Below are positions 49,528 through 62,982 of a stretch of 64,000 nucleotides of DNA, in pieces. The notes under the pieces are model-generated. The model ran no database searches. It was given only the letters and a program-made list of their open reading frames with translations, and was not told the origin of the DNA. The position numbers were made by a program, and so were the translations under genes. The stretch covers positions 372,001 to 436,000 of the forward strand of contig VZTI01003798.1 in assembly GCA_013397865.1 (NCBI GenBank). The letters run 5' to 3'. The stretch is from Struthidea cinerea (Eukaryota > Chordata > Aves > Passeriformes > Corcoracidae). How positions within the stretch are numbered: the first letter of the stretch is position 1; each line of letters begins with the position of its first letter.

Positions 49528-52500
49528 CTGGTTTTATGAGTATGGATAACTGGCACCATGTAACATCCATCTCTGCCGGCTAACAGAAGTCAGGAAGTTA
49601 GTAGCATTTCTTTATTACATACATTTAAAGTGTCTGTAACAAAATACATCTTTTTCAGGCTGGAACTGTAGCTTTTAGAATCTTTTCATGCCAAAGGGAA
49701 TCCAAAAAAATCTCGAGGAAAGGCGTGTAGTTTTTTTCCTGGGAGCAAGTGAAACTCCAGGAAAAACAGAAAGGCTGAAATAGAGGATGAAAGGTATGGG
49801 AACAGGACTGTCTGCCTGCAGTCCCTGAAGAACATCCTGTTTGGGGTATTTGGAAGCTTTTCTTCATTCACAGCAGGCTTAGAAGTGGAGGCTCTGTCCA
49901 AGTGGCCAAAACTCTCAGTCCAAAAAATTAAAACTTCATCCGCTTTACAGAAGATGCCAAGATCCTTCCTGCTGTGTTCCGTATGGATTCCCAGGGAGGC
50001 TGTGTATGACCTACACACAAGGCAAAAGTAAGTGGGAAAGGTTTTTGCAAATAATCCATAATATATAGTTTCATATATTCCAGGCAGGGGACAACATGCA
50101 GAGACCTCTCTCTTTCCCTTCCATAGCATTCATTCTCTCTAATAGGTTAATAATCTAATAGGTTAATAATCTATTCAGAACTAAGTGACTGCCACATCTT
50201 GATGGACAATATTCTGGATTATTAGATAAAAATCTATCTTCTCATTAACTCTCAAAAGAGTTCGGTTTAGTAGATAATATTATTTTCATCAAACAACATC
50301 GAATATGATGATATTTGGTTTGGAGTTTGTTGGTTAAACCATGACAGGGTTTGTTTGGTTTTTTCCTCCTTGTCTTTACATAAAGATTCAGTGAGATTTA
50401 TTTCTTCTTTTTCTCTTTCTCTTCAGAATTTTGGTAGGTAGAGATGATTGGTGAAAAACTGATTGACCAACCTTTTTTGGAGTATGTTACATTTTTAGGA
50501 TAATTGTAATAGATACCTGACTGTAAAAGAATCAATAGCACATTCAAGTTTTAAGGAATAGAAAAGCTGGACTATAACAGTTTCATTTTGGCATTTCAGA
50601 GGGTTTGAGTAGATGAAACCAGACTGAAAATATTACGAGAGCACAAACCATCTACAACAATAAGCCAGTAGGAATCACTAGAAAATTGCTTTGTTGATAG
50701 ATCTCTTTAACAGCACCTCACACTGAGAAGAAAGTGACATTTTTAAAATCTGTCTAGAGTTGAACAGAAAAAGCTCCTTTTGTAAAAGATGCCTTCTACC
50801 TCATAATCAGAAAAAAATTGATGTAAGAGTTCAACGACATGATATTATCAAGACCATTAAATGAGACATGTAATCAAAAATGAGAAACCAACATAAACTA
50901 GCCAGGGCACATGTTTGGCAGAAGTGAATGGGAAATTAACACTTTATAAATAAAGGCTTTTTTTTTCTTCCAAGAAAATTTAACATAATTCTCCTCAAAA
51001 TTATATTTATGAAAAATTTGTCTCATTCGACTGCACTGAGCACTTTCTGAACTGCCTACAGCCATACTATGTTAGGGTAATTTCTCACATATCCTTGTTT
51101 TCCAAAACTTACTGAGTCTCCTCCCCTCTCTATAATATTTTTATTTTTCCAATTCATGTAGAACTTTAGAATTTTTTAATTCTAAGCTGTTTATAATGGA
51201 TTGTTTCTCCTTCTGATTTCATTGCTTAAGTCCAGGATTTAGGTTTATAATCAGCTTAAGAAAAGTGACAAAGGTGTGATGAAAACAGTAGGACTTAAAA
51301 AGTTATGTTTTCGTCAGGGTCAATTATATACCTTTTAAATACTATACGAAGTGACAGACTGTTACCTGCTTCCATAAGTAAATGGAAAAAACACCCATAA
51401 GATAATTTATCCATAGGATTCAAAGTCCCATAAAATGCAAAAAAAAGACAGTGGGGAATGTGCTTAAAGACCCTCAGGAATCTCTTAACTTCTTTAGCTG
51501 CTTTAAAAAGCCCTGGATTTTATTCCATTCGTTGCTGCGCTCCATCTGGTTCTGGTTGAATTTGATATTGAAAGATGTAGATATGATAGAATGGCATGAA
51601 AATTGCAGGAACCCATATAGGAGTATTAAAAATTTCCTCTTGTATCCTGAGAAGTTTGTCTTCCTTCCTGAGCAGCAGCCTCAACTCCTTACAGATTAAA
51701 ATAGAAGATGCTGACAAAAACTTCCCCAAAGACATTGTACTTTCCATTTTAAAACTCTTGCTTTAGTTTAAGTTAACACATGCAAAATCTTCAACTCTTT
51801 CTCCTGAGAAATTTTAGCCAAGATGTAAGAAAAAGGACAAAGAATGAGCCACTATTGTCAGTCACATATTAAAAGAATGATGTCTCAGTCTCTCTTTAAA
51901 ATACTTCGTTATTCGAGCAAAGCCAGAGGTAACTATAAATGTGTATTCATTCTTTAAGATTTGTTTTTTTCAAAACCCTTTAGGATTGTAATTGCATTTT
52001 GACCTTGATGTCCTTGTATCATAAACATTGAACCTCTTTTTGCTCACAGAGCAAGGGCTGGACATCTGTAAAAAAGTCTAATTCTACAGTTTTGGCATAT
52101 GGCTCACAGTGCGGAGCTAGCAGTGGCTGTCTGCTGTCCTTTAGAGCCTGGTACAATCCCTATCAACATATTACAGCCTTAAAATAACTGACTCACGGGC
52201 TGAATGGGTTTAAATCTGCTGGTACAGGGCTTGGGAATAGATCCTTAGTAACTTTCAGACAGGAAAAGAAGGATCAGCAGCACCCGTGTTACTGTTAAGA
52301 CCAAAATATCAGGCAACAGAATTTCATAAGCAGGCAGAGGACTCTCTGTTAACGAATGTCCCTGGACATGTGGAAAACCAGTGGTTTCCTCACCTTACTG
52401 AGGACAGGGCTTATACTGTGATGGGCAATCACATTTGTCACTTCTCACATCCTTCTATATATAAAGGCCAACTAAAAACAGATTTATATTACAAAATCAT

Positions 52501-55487
52501 CAATACTAATCAATCATTAACAACCCAACAAACAAACAAAAACAAACCCACAACAAAAAATCCCCCAAAAAAGTGTGTCTCTTGCCCCTGGTTTTATGTG
52601 ACAGGGTAAATGCAGAACAATAGCAAAAAAAAAAATAGTCTTTAGGTTCTTATGTGAAGGAGAGGGTGTCAGAAGCTCCCATGGCATGTTTCCCCATGAG
52701 TTGGCATCTGTGCTCTTTGTGAGGTAGGTCTGATTAAACGACCTTTTGCAGTCCTAAATTGCAGTAGTGTTTGCCTGAAAAGTTAGATGATGAAAACATC
52801 ACCTTTGGCTAAGAAAATAAATTAACCTACCTGATTCAGAAGGACTGTCTTTGCTAAGAAAAAAAGAGATGCAGGAGAGCTAAAACATACACTCTAACCC
52901 CAGGAAACCACATGATGGTTTGCATAGTAAAATTGCACTTGAAAATAAAACAAAATAAAATAAAAATAAAATTTAATTTAATTTTAAAAAAGAAAAAAAT
53001 AAAACACCAAAAAAGAAAACATAATTTCATGTTTTCTTGTGTCAATATATTATAGATTTTAAGCAACCCAGCAGGCATACTATCCTGAGGGACCACCTAG
53101 TTCATTTCTACAATATTAACAGTGGGCAAAAGTGAATTTGATAAAACAGAATAAAAGACTGAGGTTGTATGAGCTGAGCAAAGGTGTGTGGGTGATGGCA
53201 GCAGCAGGAATCCACAGGATGCCAGTGAAGCCATAAAGACAAGAGCTGGGAAGGCAACTGTCGTTCCCCTATGGTGTTTAGAACTGATTAATGGAGACTA
53301 ATGTTAGTGTTCTTCAGCTAACCTTTTTCAAGGGAAAATAAAGTCACTTTCAAGCACTGCTCTCTGTTCAGCTCATTGTTTGTGAATTTTTCAGGCCTGG
53401 GGATCTCCATTAGCAATTCTATTTATACAGTTTGGTTTATTAAATATATGCACCAAGGGAAATAATTTTCTTTTATTTGCAAACTAGACTCAAGGCACTG
53501 TAGAACGATGTCTTGTTTTAAATTCAGTATGTGAAAATGAGGTTTCTTTATTTTAAGAGCAAGAAAGTCCCATAATTTTCGGATGATGTGTTCATAACTT
53601 ACCTCCATTTCTGAGGTGTCTTTTCTCAAAACACAATAAACTCAGCATCCCTTTGGAACCCATTATGGGAGGTGTTTCCATACAGCAAAAAGTTACCTTA
53701 AACATCCCAAATTTAATAAGGTTTTTATACAAGCATCTGTATCACTGAAGTCACCATAGCCAATGTCTGCTAAATTACACTGAATAAGGATGGGGACACT
53801 GCTGTCAGTAGTCCTAGCAGACTCTAAAACAGAATTTAATCATGCGTGGCTGATGGATCCATTTTGTTTTCCTGCAATCTGTTCCCTATATTTGATTAAC
53901 CTTTTCAGTTGGAAGTCTCTGCCCAAGTGAAACATTTAGTTCTATGAAATGAAAGTAATACAGATATGCAAAGTATCAGGCAACAAGCAAGGTGTTCTGC
54001 CAAACTGTTCTGCAGTTACAGCTGACAAAATTTATTTGTTTGTAGCTAGAATTTGACAGGAAAATGTGTTTTTGCTGAAGAAAATCTGTTTCTCAGTGGC
54101 TAGGAAAGTTATCCATACCATCAAAATTTGGAAAATGTTGATGTAGTACTTCATCACAAACAGTGCTTAGATGCTCACATTTCCTCTTTGTGTTCATCCG
54201 ACCTCTCAATCAGAGTACTTTTCTCACGAGACATTGTAACTGGAGCTCTGATGAAGTATTTTGATGGCTCACCAAGGATGGAGCCCACAGTATAACTTAG
54301 GGAAAGCCATGAGAAAGAGCCATGAAGTGCTATTTCCTAAAGTATAGTTCTAGTTTTAAACAGGATTTTTTTTTGCAAAAATATGTCTATTTCCTCTGGG
54401 AAATGGATCCTCTCTGTCTGGGTGCCTGTGCCACACATATCAGATCTAGGGGTATTAAAATCTATCTTGTAGGGAAGGATGCATAGGTTTAAGTATGCAG
54501 TCCCTCCAGAGTCCCTCTGATAGGTGCCAGTACCATTCACTTCACAAACTTAACAAATTAAAATAAAACCAAGCTACTAATGTTCCTCGACATCTCTATT
54601 ATTAGCTGCTAAAAGACATAAACATCCTTTTATTAAAAAGCTTGAGTGGATTGGGTTATAAGAGTTATTTGGAAAGCACTTGGAATATCAGTTTTTCACT
54701 GAACATGTACACCTATACTGTATTTTTTAGTTTCTTAGGTTCTTTGTTATCATCTTGCAGATGTGTATTCCTTCCAAAGTTACCATCATTGTTTCACAGT
54801 GTGGTCAACAAATCCTAAGTTCTTTAAAGGTCATCTATGAAGCTTACCTGCTCCTCTTGCCACTTCTCTCTCTCTCACTGCCCTGTGTGCAAGCCACCAG
54901 GATGTGCTGCTAAAAGGCAAATCTTGTCCTCACTTTGGCATGTGCAAAGGACTCCAAATATAGCAGAACAGCAGTGGTGATTCAGCACAGCATACATGAG
55001 GATTTCTTCTCCTTGTTTCCTAAAGGGAACCATTCAGTTTGCAGGAGTTTAGTGCCACTGCCCAGGAGCACCAGTGTTTTTTGGAGGAGAATATCACCCG
55101 CTCAGTGCATCTATAGGGTGCTGCTCCCCAGTGTAGCTGCATAATGAGTCCTTGCTACTTATCAATATAGTAGATACCTGAAGATGTGTCTCAGCAAATA
55201 TCCCCACCAAAAACCTTGACAAATGTTTCCAATACCAACATTTTGTACTGTACTAGGAATGGATGTAAGCTATAAAAACATTTAAATTACATTAATTCTA
55301 TTGTGTTTTGAGTTCTGTTCTCCAAGGACAGCAACTATGCCTATTTGTGAGTTTTCTGACCATGTGGAATTTCATTAGGGAATGTGATCTCTAAAAAAAT
55401 GGTCTTTCTGTGGCATCAGTTTTCACAACCCTTCATTTAGGACAGCTGGTTCTTCTCTGTGGGGATCGGTGATTATGCCTTTATGTA
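49528..55487. other. Unique AT-rich sequence, no gene seen
   Basis: Open frames up to 147 codons (49686-50129, minus) lack motifs. An AAAAT/AAAAATAAA low-complexity run lies at about 52938-53010 and an ACAAACAAAC-type run at 52526-52560. No element ends were found. Confidence 0.5.
50139..50170 (+). repeat. 16-bp tandem duplication
   Basis: CTAATAGGTTAATAAT occurs twice head to tail without mismatch. A simple replication-slippage duplication. Confidence 0.9.
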
Positions 55488-55867
55488 GGGGCAGCCCAAA
55501 GCACTCCCCTGGGATGCTTTGTTCCTTGGTATGGTCTGTCCCGGTTTGAATCTCCCGGTTGGCTGTCAGCCTCGTCACTCCCCTGGCATTCTCCCATTGG
55601 TCCCCATTCCCTAATCCCACCTTTCCCCCTGGCCCCGGGTAAAACGGGGACCCTCGGGATCGGGTTTCAGATTTGCTTTGGAGTTCGGCTGTGAGCATGG
55701 AATAAACCATCCAGCAGGATGATAAGCGAATCTCCTTCCTGCCTCTTTGCCACCTGACTGTATTACCGAATATGCCCCAGGTTCTGTGGGCTTGCGGGAC
55801 CCCACAGAGCCGGGCTAAAATTACGGTAATACTTCTCCACAAAACACTGACAAGGGGGCAGCCCAAA
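55488..55867. repeat. 13-bp direct repeats around an LTR
   Basis: GGGGCAGCCCAAA occurs at 55488-55500 and again at 55855-55867, bracketing 354 bp that include the LTR-like sequence at 55537-55852. Retroviral integrases make 4-6 bp duplications, so 13 bp is unexpected. It may reflect a retroposed LTR transcript, a local duplication or sequence belonging to the element. Confidence 0.8.
55537..55852 (+). mobile_element. GC-rich LTR-like element
   Basis: It starts TGTCCCGG and ends ACACTGACA, with 4-bp inverted termini TGTC and GACA. It is much richer in GC than its flanks. Inside are an inverted CCAAT box (CCCATTGGTCC), a CCGGGTAAAACGGGG segment that may stand for a TATA region, AATAAA near 55702 and a GGACCCCACAGAGCC block before the end. 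This is the layout of a plus-strand avian ERV LTR. No gag, pol or env lies alongside and no 4-6 bp target duplication abuts the TG/CA ends, so the termini are provisional. Confidence 0.65.
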
Positions 55868-55980
55868 ATAGAATAATAGAATCATTTTGATCGGAAAAGC
55901 CCCTTAAAATCACTGAGTCCAACCGTTAACCTGATACTACCAAGTCCACCACTAAACCATGCACCTAAGCACAACATTGA
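55868..55980 (-). repeat. CR1 LINE 3'-end fragment
   Basis: ATAGAATAATAGAATCATTT, GGAAAAGCCCCTTAAAATC, GAGTCCAACCGTTAACCTGA, ACCAAGTCCACCACTAAACC and CACCTAAGCACA form a minus-strand CR1 tail, well matched to a common avian subfamily. Its 3' end directly abuts the right-hand 13-bp repeat of the LTR region. Confidence 0.92.
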
Positions 55981-58231
55981 AACCTAGAGGCCAGTCACCT
56001 GCAAAATGTGGAGAGCACATGGTCACTGCCTGCTTGCCTGAACTAGTGACTGGACTTGAGCCTCACTCTCTCATGGCCCAGGTGAGGCAGTATCCAGCAG
56101 CAGTTTGGCTGCACACAGGGGATCTTTCAAATCCCCCACATCTCACCTGCTGGGCCAGAGAGAAGGAGTTGCTGTGGACACTTCCTAGGACATGACAGGC
56201 AAATATCCTTATCTCTGGTCTGTAACAATTATAAAATCTTACATATATTTCACTTTGTATAGATAACTAAAATTATTAACTAACTGCTGGATCTGGACAT
56301 TTATTTCAGATCTCCTGGTCTGTCTTCACCTTCAGGCTCTTTGGGAGCATAGTGAAATATTTCTGGTTCCTAATTCTTTTGGAGAAATTATCCCAATTCA
56401 TGACTGTTGAAGGGGTGCATGTTTGTTTGTTTCGTTGGGGGAGTTTTGTTATTTCAGTTTCTTATGTTTTATGGAACAGTCATTTCCCACTTGGGTCTTG
56501 TCAAATCATACTGCGCTGACTTCCAGAAGGATTAATCAAAGCCTGGCCTGAGAATTTAGCCTTTTGTCAGAAATAAATCACTATTTTGATATTTGAAAAA
56601 GAGAAAAGTATTGCTGAAGAGAACCGTTCCCTTTTTTAATATCTATTTATGTCTGGGCAAATATATTTTTTTATCACATAAATCATATGTAATGTTCTTC
56701 CTTGCATGCAAGCAATGAGAAAATATCCTCAGGCAAGTTGTTTTCCAAAATAATCAGCTCAGGCTTTCCCCATCTGGAAAAATATTGTTATGGTACTGTG
56801 GCTTAAAACCAAGTGAGTGATAGAATATGACTGATGTGAGCCAGTGTACCAGAAAATGTTTTTGTTTCAAACATTATACCTGGTCTTGAATCCAGTCCCA
56901 GCTTTAGTAGTTTAGTTACTCAAGGGCAGCCGTCAAACACCTGCTCTGTCCACTCTCCTTTACTGCCAACACCATTAATTTTCCAAATGAGTCAGCACAT
57001 CTCTATTTATTCTTTAATTGATTGGTAATACTGAGTTCTAATTGAGACTGTAAAATTAAAGTTACAGATTTGATTGTCTGCTCAGAGTTCAGAACATTTC
57101 CTTGATCAGCACTAAGTCTTACAAATTGTATAAACAAATGTAAAACAACAAAGAAAAAATCAAATTCACAGTTCTGCAAAATGGGCTAACTCAAGTGTTT
57201 GCTTCTTATTCAGGCTGTAACACAGGCAAGAGCAAAATGTATCAGTAAGAATAGAACAACACAAAGTCAAGGTGAAAATAAAACCTTTCCAATTTTATTT
57301 CTGAGGTGCCAAATCATCCCGAAGAGAGCAGCAGATTAAATATAGCCACAGGACAACCCATGACTGATTTGCTTAAATCAAATTAGAATTGATTTCCAGA
57401 CTCCATCCACAGAAATATGTGGATATAATTTGGTGGAAATGTTATGGAAATATGTATTCTACGAGAAGCAAACAGTGTGGAGCATTAGCCTTCATTGGCC
57501 CATGTGTTGGTATCAGTGGTTGTTTCAAAGTCTCTCCCCCTTGAGGACAAAAGTAACTGAATGCACAGTTTTGTCTTCATTCAAGCCAATTGTATAATTG
57601 TAGAAGCCATTCAAATATTAAGAAAATAAGGTAATAATAAAGTTAAACATCTGTTTTTTAAGATGGTACGTAACATCACCTACTGTGGCACACCATTTTT
57701 GACATGAGCAGTCAGGGCCTGTATCAAGCCTTGAAGGAGAGAAGGGTCAGTTGCACAGTTTTCTAAAATGACAGACCTCATCTGAAAAATAAAAAAAAAA
57801 AATTCATGCTTTGTTCTGTGTTTGAATCTCCTCAGATAAGAAAAAAGAATTGTTCCTTTTTAATGAAATTATTTCATTATTCTTTTCCATGACTCATTCT
57901 ATTTTTAATTTTTTTTTTATTTTTTTGCTCAGTGACCCAGACCATCCAGGCCTCCCAGACTTCAATGCAATTTTTTCCTTTGTCCCTATGTATCCTTTCT
58001 TCTGTGTGAGATTTTTTGCACACATTTTTCATGTTGTATTAACTACTTTCCACAGCATGAACAAGACTCAGCCCTTGGCTGCTAACGAGGACCTGTTGAT
58101 GGTGAAGGAGATATTCCTTCTGTCTTCATATAATTTGTGAAGCACATTCAGAAGTACTGAGCAAATAATCACCCTATAGGATTTTAGACAGAGCCACAGC
58201 ACTGATTTCAAAGGCAGCATGCATGAAGGGT
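55981..58231. other. Unique sequence, no gene seen
   Basis: AT-rich with an A12 run near 57790. No exon or element signature. Confidence 0.5.
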
Positions 58232-58275
58232 CATGGAACCATAGAATTATTTGGGTTGAAGGGAACATAACTGGT
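58232..58275 (-). repeat. Very short CR1 3' tail
   Basis: CATGGAACCATAGAATTATT followed by GGGTTGAAGGGAACATAACT is the reverse complement of the last bases of a CR1 element. Only about 45 bp are recognisable. Confidence 0.7.
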
Positions 58276-61200
58276 CTTTATCTTGCTTTTGTTTTTTGGT
58301 TTTTTTTGCTGTTTTCTCCCCTCCTTACCATCCCCTCCCCAATAAGTGGGCCACAGTGAGTGACTGGGTAGGGATTTTGTTTCTATCCAGGGCCAACCCA
58401 GCACAGCAGTGTATTCAGGTCATGCAAAATTAAAGCATGTTGTTGGAATGGCTGAGTGATAAAAATGAAAGATGAAATATAGTGTTAGCAGTATTAATTA
58501 ATGATCAGAGCAAAGAGACAAAAAAAAAGCCCTAATGTTGGAATTGTTCACTGCTGTGGCTCAGTATTAGATCCAAAGGAATAACTAACAAATACAAATT
58601 TTTTATGGTATATTCTGATCATTTACAACTGATTCTATTGCAAAGAAAGTTGAGCCACATCAGCAGCTTGACTCTCCCAAATTATAATCACATTTTAGAA
58701 TACATACACCATTTAAAGGGTGGAATTTCCAAAATTAAATTCAATTCAGGATTTCCACAGGCAAGTTAGTCCTAAACTAGGACAGCATTAGCCATATTTC
58801 TGATATGACAATACCCTTTCATGGGTGTCCTACAAGGCCTGTTTCCTATCTCGGCCAGACTATGTGGTGAAATTGTCCCTCTTGAAATGCATCAACAGGG
58901 ATGTGATTCTTATGATTCACAATGCAGAGCCTGGGCAGAGAAAAAACACACTACATAATGCAGAATATAGTGCTTCAGGGACTGTGGCTGATAAGGGAGA
59001 AAAGGACACAAACTATAACTAAGTCAGCAATGAACTAAAGAAAATTGCCTATGAATATTTTCTTAACCCAATTTGAATTTAAATATTTTATTTTGTTTCA
59101 GTGAAAAGATTCATTTTGCCTCAGATTTGACTAGATCCAGCACACACTTTCCTATTAATACTGAATTAATTTAAATAAGTATTGAATTTATTAAATTTTC
59201 AATTCATTATTAAATATTAGAAAGTGGTAAAATAAAGATTTTCCAGATAGCAAAGAAATAATTTTTCCATTAATTATTTACTGCCAATAAAGTATCCCTA
59301 GAAAACATTGGACCGTGTCTCCTAATTTGGTGAGTCTATGAATGCAGTTTAGTATTCTGAGAATTTATAGACTAAACTACCCTATCTGTTTCCGATTCAA
59401 GGTAAACCACTACTACCTCCAGCTGTGTACCTCTACCCCTATACTGAGAATTGTGCCTCCTTTCCCACCCTACCTCCCAGTCTACTTGTGTTACTACTAT
59501 CTTACCAGTTCTACACAAAACTATTTAGGTAAAACATGGATGGAGAAAGCAGTCATCCGAACTGGGAGAGGGAAATATCCACTTGGAAGGAGCAAATAGA
59601 AAAGACCATCATGTATTTAGCAGTTAATCAGATTAGATGTGTTAATCCATGTGACTGTGCCCCAAACCTCATCAAGTGCTGTATTTCTTTTCAAAGACCA
59701 GACACAAAGTATTGAATCACGCAGGTATATTTAGATGTTATGGTCCAGATTCCAGACTGCTAATTAAGGAATTCAAAAATACCCCCCCTGGAGCTTGACA
59801 TTCACTTGGTTTCGAGATTGATATTCCCAAACAAATTATAATTTGTTCCTTGCTGTATTTGCTATTGTAAGTATCTCACCTTAGTGAGAAAGTTTTCAGT
59901 AGGAAAAAAAATCCCCCAAATCCCACAAGAAAGGAATTTCAAGCGAAGAAATATTGCTCTGTGAGAGAAAAATGTGTTGAGGTTAGGCTCAGTGAATTAA
60001 TGTAGTATCAGAGTGACAGGTGTTTAGGAAAACACTTAAAGGCAGCAGCAGTAAATGACAGCTGTGAATGTAGCAGAGAGCAGACTCTGAGCCTGTTAAC
60101 ATTTTCCAAAATTAAAGGTGCTATTCATCTCCAAAGCATACCACAAAATGCCAAGGGAGAGGGTCACCATAGCCTAATTCTGTCTCAATATGGCTGATTA
60201 CTCAGCACCTCTCTTGGGGCTGAGACCCATGATTTTGAGCCCACCCAGTGTTTGGTAGCACCAGTAACTTCAGTGTTGAAGAGAGAACTGAGCCAGCCCT
60301 GTGCCAACCTTTTATCATAACGGTCCTACAAAGGGAAATTTATTGCCCTGCACGATTTGTATGCCAGAGGAAAGGATGGGACAGGACATGGCCATGGACT
60401 GAGACCTTTCCAGGGACTCCAGGTAAGCTACCACACTGAACACTAGAAGGCACATGTCCCACAGCAGGGACATAAAAGTGGGATCTAAGAAAGGTAGCAG
60501 AGATGCAAGTTCCCTTTGGGAAATCTATATTTACTTGCAAATATGTGCCCCTACTCAACATGCATTTGACCATAGCCACGCAAATTTTGTGGTGAACAGA
60601 AAGATAGGGCATTATTCATCTATTACATACAAGTGCTCTCCAACTATTATAAAAGCTCTCAATGGTTTCCTAGTCGAATCCTTGGAAGCCCTGTCTTGCA
60701 CAAGAACTGAGTAACAAGCAAAGAAGAAGCTTCTTTAGTTTTCCCTCTAATTCAAATATTTTGTTTAAAATGCATCTTTTTGGTGCAGGGGAATGAAGGC
60801 TGTAAGGTGGCTTTCAAATGTGGTCACTAGAAACATAAATGTAAATTAAAATTTTAAAAAAAGTCTACCTTCCAGCAATAATGAAGCCATCAAAAACTGT
60901 AACACTGCACCCAGAAATAGGTCCCATTATGCAAATGCATTGCAGTGGATCTTAATAGATGGGAGCCCCTCTGTCTCAGTCTCTGTAATTATAATGTACT
61001 GTATATAATTAAAATTAATGTAATTAAAACAGTCTCAGCACCAAGTTCAATTATGTCACTCAAATGTTGCCTCTAGACGCATCAGAACTGGCACATCAGT
61101 ATTATGGAGAAGATAATCCCTATATTCCTTTAGATTAATAAACTGCTGGGACCAAAAGAGGGTAAAAGGGTAAGAAAAGCAACATTGAAACTCTTCTTAA

Positions 61201-61678
61201 AATAAAAAAAAGGTCCTTTGTGTCTTAAGAGAAACTTGCAACATCACAAACATTTCTATTTTAATGAATATATACAATAACTAGCAGATTAAGCATCTGA
61301 TAAGGCAAAACCCAATGGCTTAATCCTCTAATGTAATTCTGTATCCATAACAAAGACAGTAAAATATCATTCCAGCAATTAGTCCTGTGAATACAAAAGC
61401 CAGCAAAACCTATACCTCTATGATCCACTGGTGGGTGAACCTCAGTGTCATCAGCTTTACACCCCTGCATGTCTCAGATCTTCCCCACATCCCATGTCTG
61501 TCTCACTCCTCGGCTGGGCTAAAAGCCCACATAGCCCAGGACTGTAAGGGCCCTGCCGGTCACCTGCCCCCTCCTGCAACGCCACCCAGCATGAACCACA
61601 GGCGATTAGGACACATGCAGGTACACTGAGCATTTTCAGTGGCAATGGGAAATAGATGGTCCTGGTATTAATAAAAAC
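58276..61678. other. Unique sequence, no gene seen
   Basis: AT-rich, with TTAATTAAATAT-type patches near 59150-59230. No recognisable genes or elements. Confidence 0.5.
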
Positions 61679-61948
61679 CTTGATGATATCTTCACATAAT
61701 TCTTGAAGTAGTTGCTCTGTATGAGCGTTGATAATGCCTTCTTTGACATTGTCTAAAATGTTTCTGGGATTGGAATGTGATGCTATAAGAGTGCCCAAGG
61801 TTTTGCAGAAACAATGCTGATCTTGAAGGTCCCAATACAAGTCCCAAACTGTTGGAACCTTGAATTCTGAGAATTTCATTCTTTCTACTCTAACAAGCAA
61901 TGATCCTCCAAAGCACAAAACTCCGAACCTGAAACTGTCTTTCAACAA
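61679..61948 (-). other. Protein-like minus-strand open stretch
   Basis: The minus strand is open from 61948, continuing to 61457. The upstream half encodes a peptide with helix-like spacing of Leu, Ile and charged residues (it includes VPTVWDLYWDLQDQ and EQLLQELCEDIIKV). A possible donor (ATCAAG before GTTTTT) lies at 61679, and an acceptor-like TTTCAG precedes 61928. An in-frame TAG lies just upstream of 61948. I do not recognise a family. It could be a single exon, a pseudogene fragment or chance. Confidence 0.2.
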
Positions 61949-62486
61949 GATGAAAGTTATGTGCTAAACTCTCAGGAATCATGAAAGGCTGTATCCTATT
62001 AGCCCCTTGAGCACTCTCAGTTTACACAGATCCTCTACTTACGTTACAGTGATAACCATTAACATTTCTACATATTCAAACCCTTTTGCAGCTTTTTCCT
62101 TGGCAAGTGTGGGGCAATAATTTCGCTTTCTGTCCACCTTTGAGGCTTCTGTGTAATAACTTCTATCTACAAGATAACTGGAAATGGATTAATAGGATAA
62201 GGCTGAATCTTACCAAGAATAAAACAATATTTCAGTTCAGCAGTGCTGCCCTCTTGTCATGATAAGATGAATGCATTTCTGAGTGTGAAATGGAACAATT
62301 TCACAGGAGAACTCATCATTTCACAGCTATTTTGCCTCATGTTTTATATCTGAAAATTATCTTAAATTATTAATATAACCTAGCAATAATAAAGGCTCCA
62401 ACTTTCACAGAGCAGTACAAATTCAACATATGGAGTGTCTAGTCTTCTCTTTCTTAAAAATACATATGCATTTCTGTGTTGGATTT

Positions 62487-62565
62487 TTTTGTTTGTTTGT
62501 TTGTTTGTTTGTTTTTTGTTTGGGGGTTTGGGAGGGTTGTTTTGTTTTGTTTTGTTGTTGCTGTT
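62487..62565 (+). repeat. GTTT / GTTTT microsatellite
   Basis: Six or so GTTT units are followed by a G-rich interruption and GTTTT units. Low-complexity sequence prone to length change, with no coding meaning. Confidence 0.9.
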
Positions 62566-62745
62566 GGGTGCTTTCTTTTCCTTAGGGAAGCAGGGAGCAG
62601 GGAGAAAAAGAAAATAGGCCACTCTAGGCTACAGGATATTTCTAAAGCTTAGTTGGTTTTTAATGACTAAACTTAAAGAATTTCACCACATAAATTTAAG
62701 AAATTGAGTCAGGCAATCTCAGTTACATTAACAGTTATTTTACAG

Positions 62746-62952
62746 AAAAAGGTAAGTGAAGTACCAGATGACACAGACTTATCTCTACAGAGCTGTGGAG
62801 TGGGAGCTGAGGAGCTATCAACCAGTGTAACCTCAGTCCAGGAATGGACAGCCAAACCAACTGAGAAAGTCGTGAAGAGGACAACAACAAAGAGGAGTGC
62901 AGATGGGTTTGTCAGAGAAAAAACATGTCAAATCAATTTTCCCAGTAACCTG
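62746..62952 (+). other. Candidate symmetric coding exon
   Basis: An acceptor-like CAGTTATTTTACAG ends at 62745 and a GTAAAA donor begins at 62953. The 207 bp between them are open and equal exactly 69 codons, phase 0 at both ends, so skipping or including it would keep frame. The peptide is polar and basic in its middle (includes EKVVKRTTTKRSADGFVREK) and differs from the hydrophobic or Lys/Asn-rich noise of nearby frames. A second acceptor (ATCTCTACAG) occurs within it. The protein family is not recognised. It could be an exon of a gene that spans the window, or chance. Confidence 0.25.
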
Positions 62953-62982
62953 GTAAAATTTTCCAGGAACATTTTTAAGTAA

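Noticed and set aside
49686..50129. 147-codon minus-strand open frame
   Set aside because: Composition and lack of splice or start context suggest chance, and no family is recognised.
55423..55866. 147-codon minus-strand open frame
   Set aside because: It is an antisense reading of the GC-rich LTR, which is naturally stop-poor.
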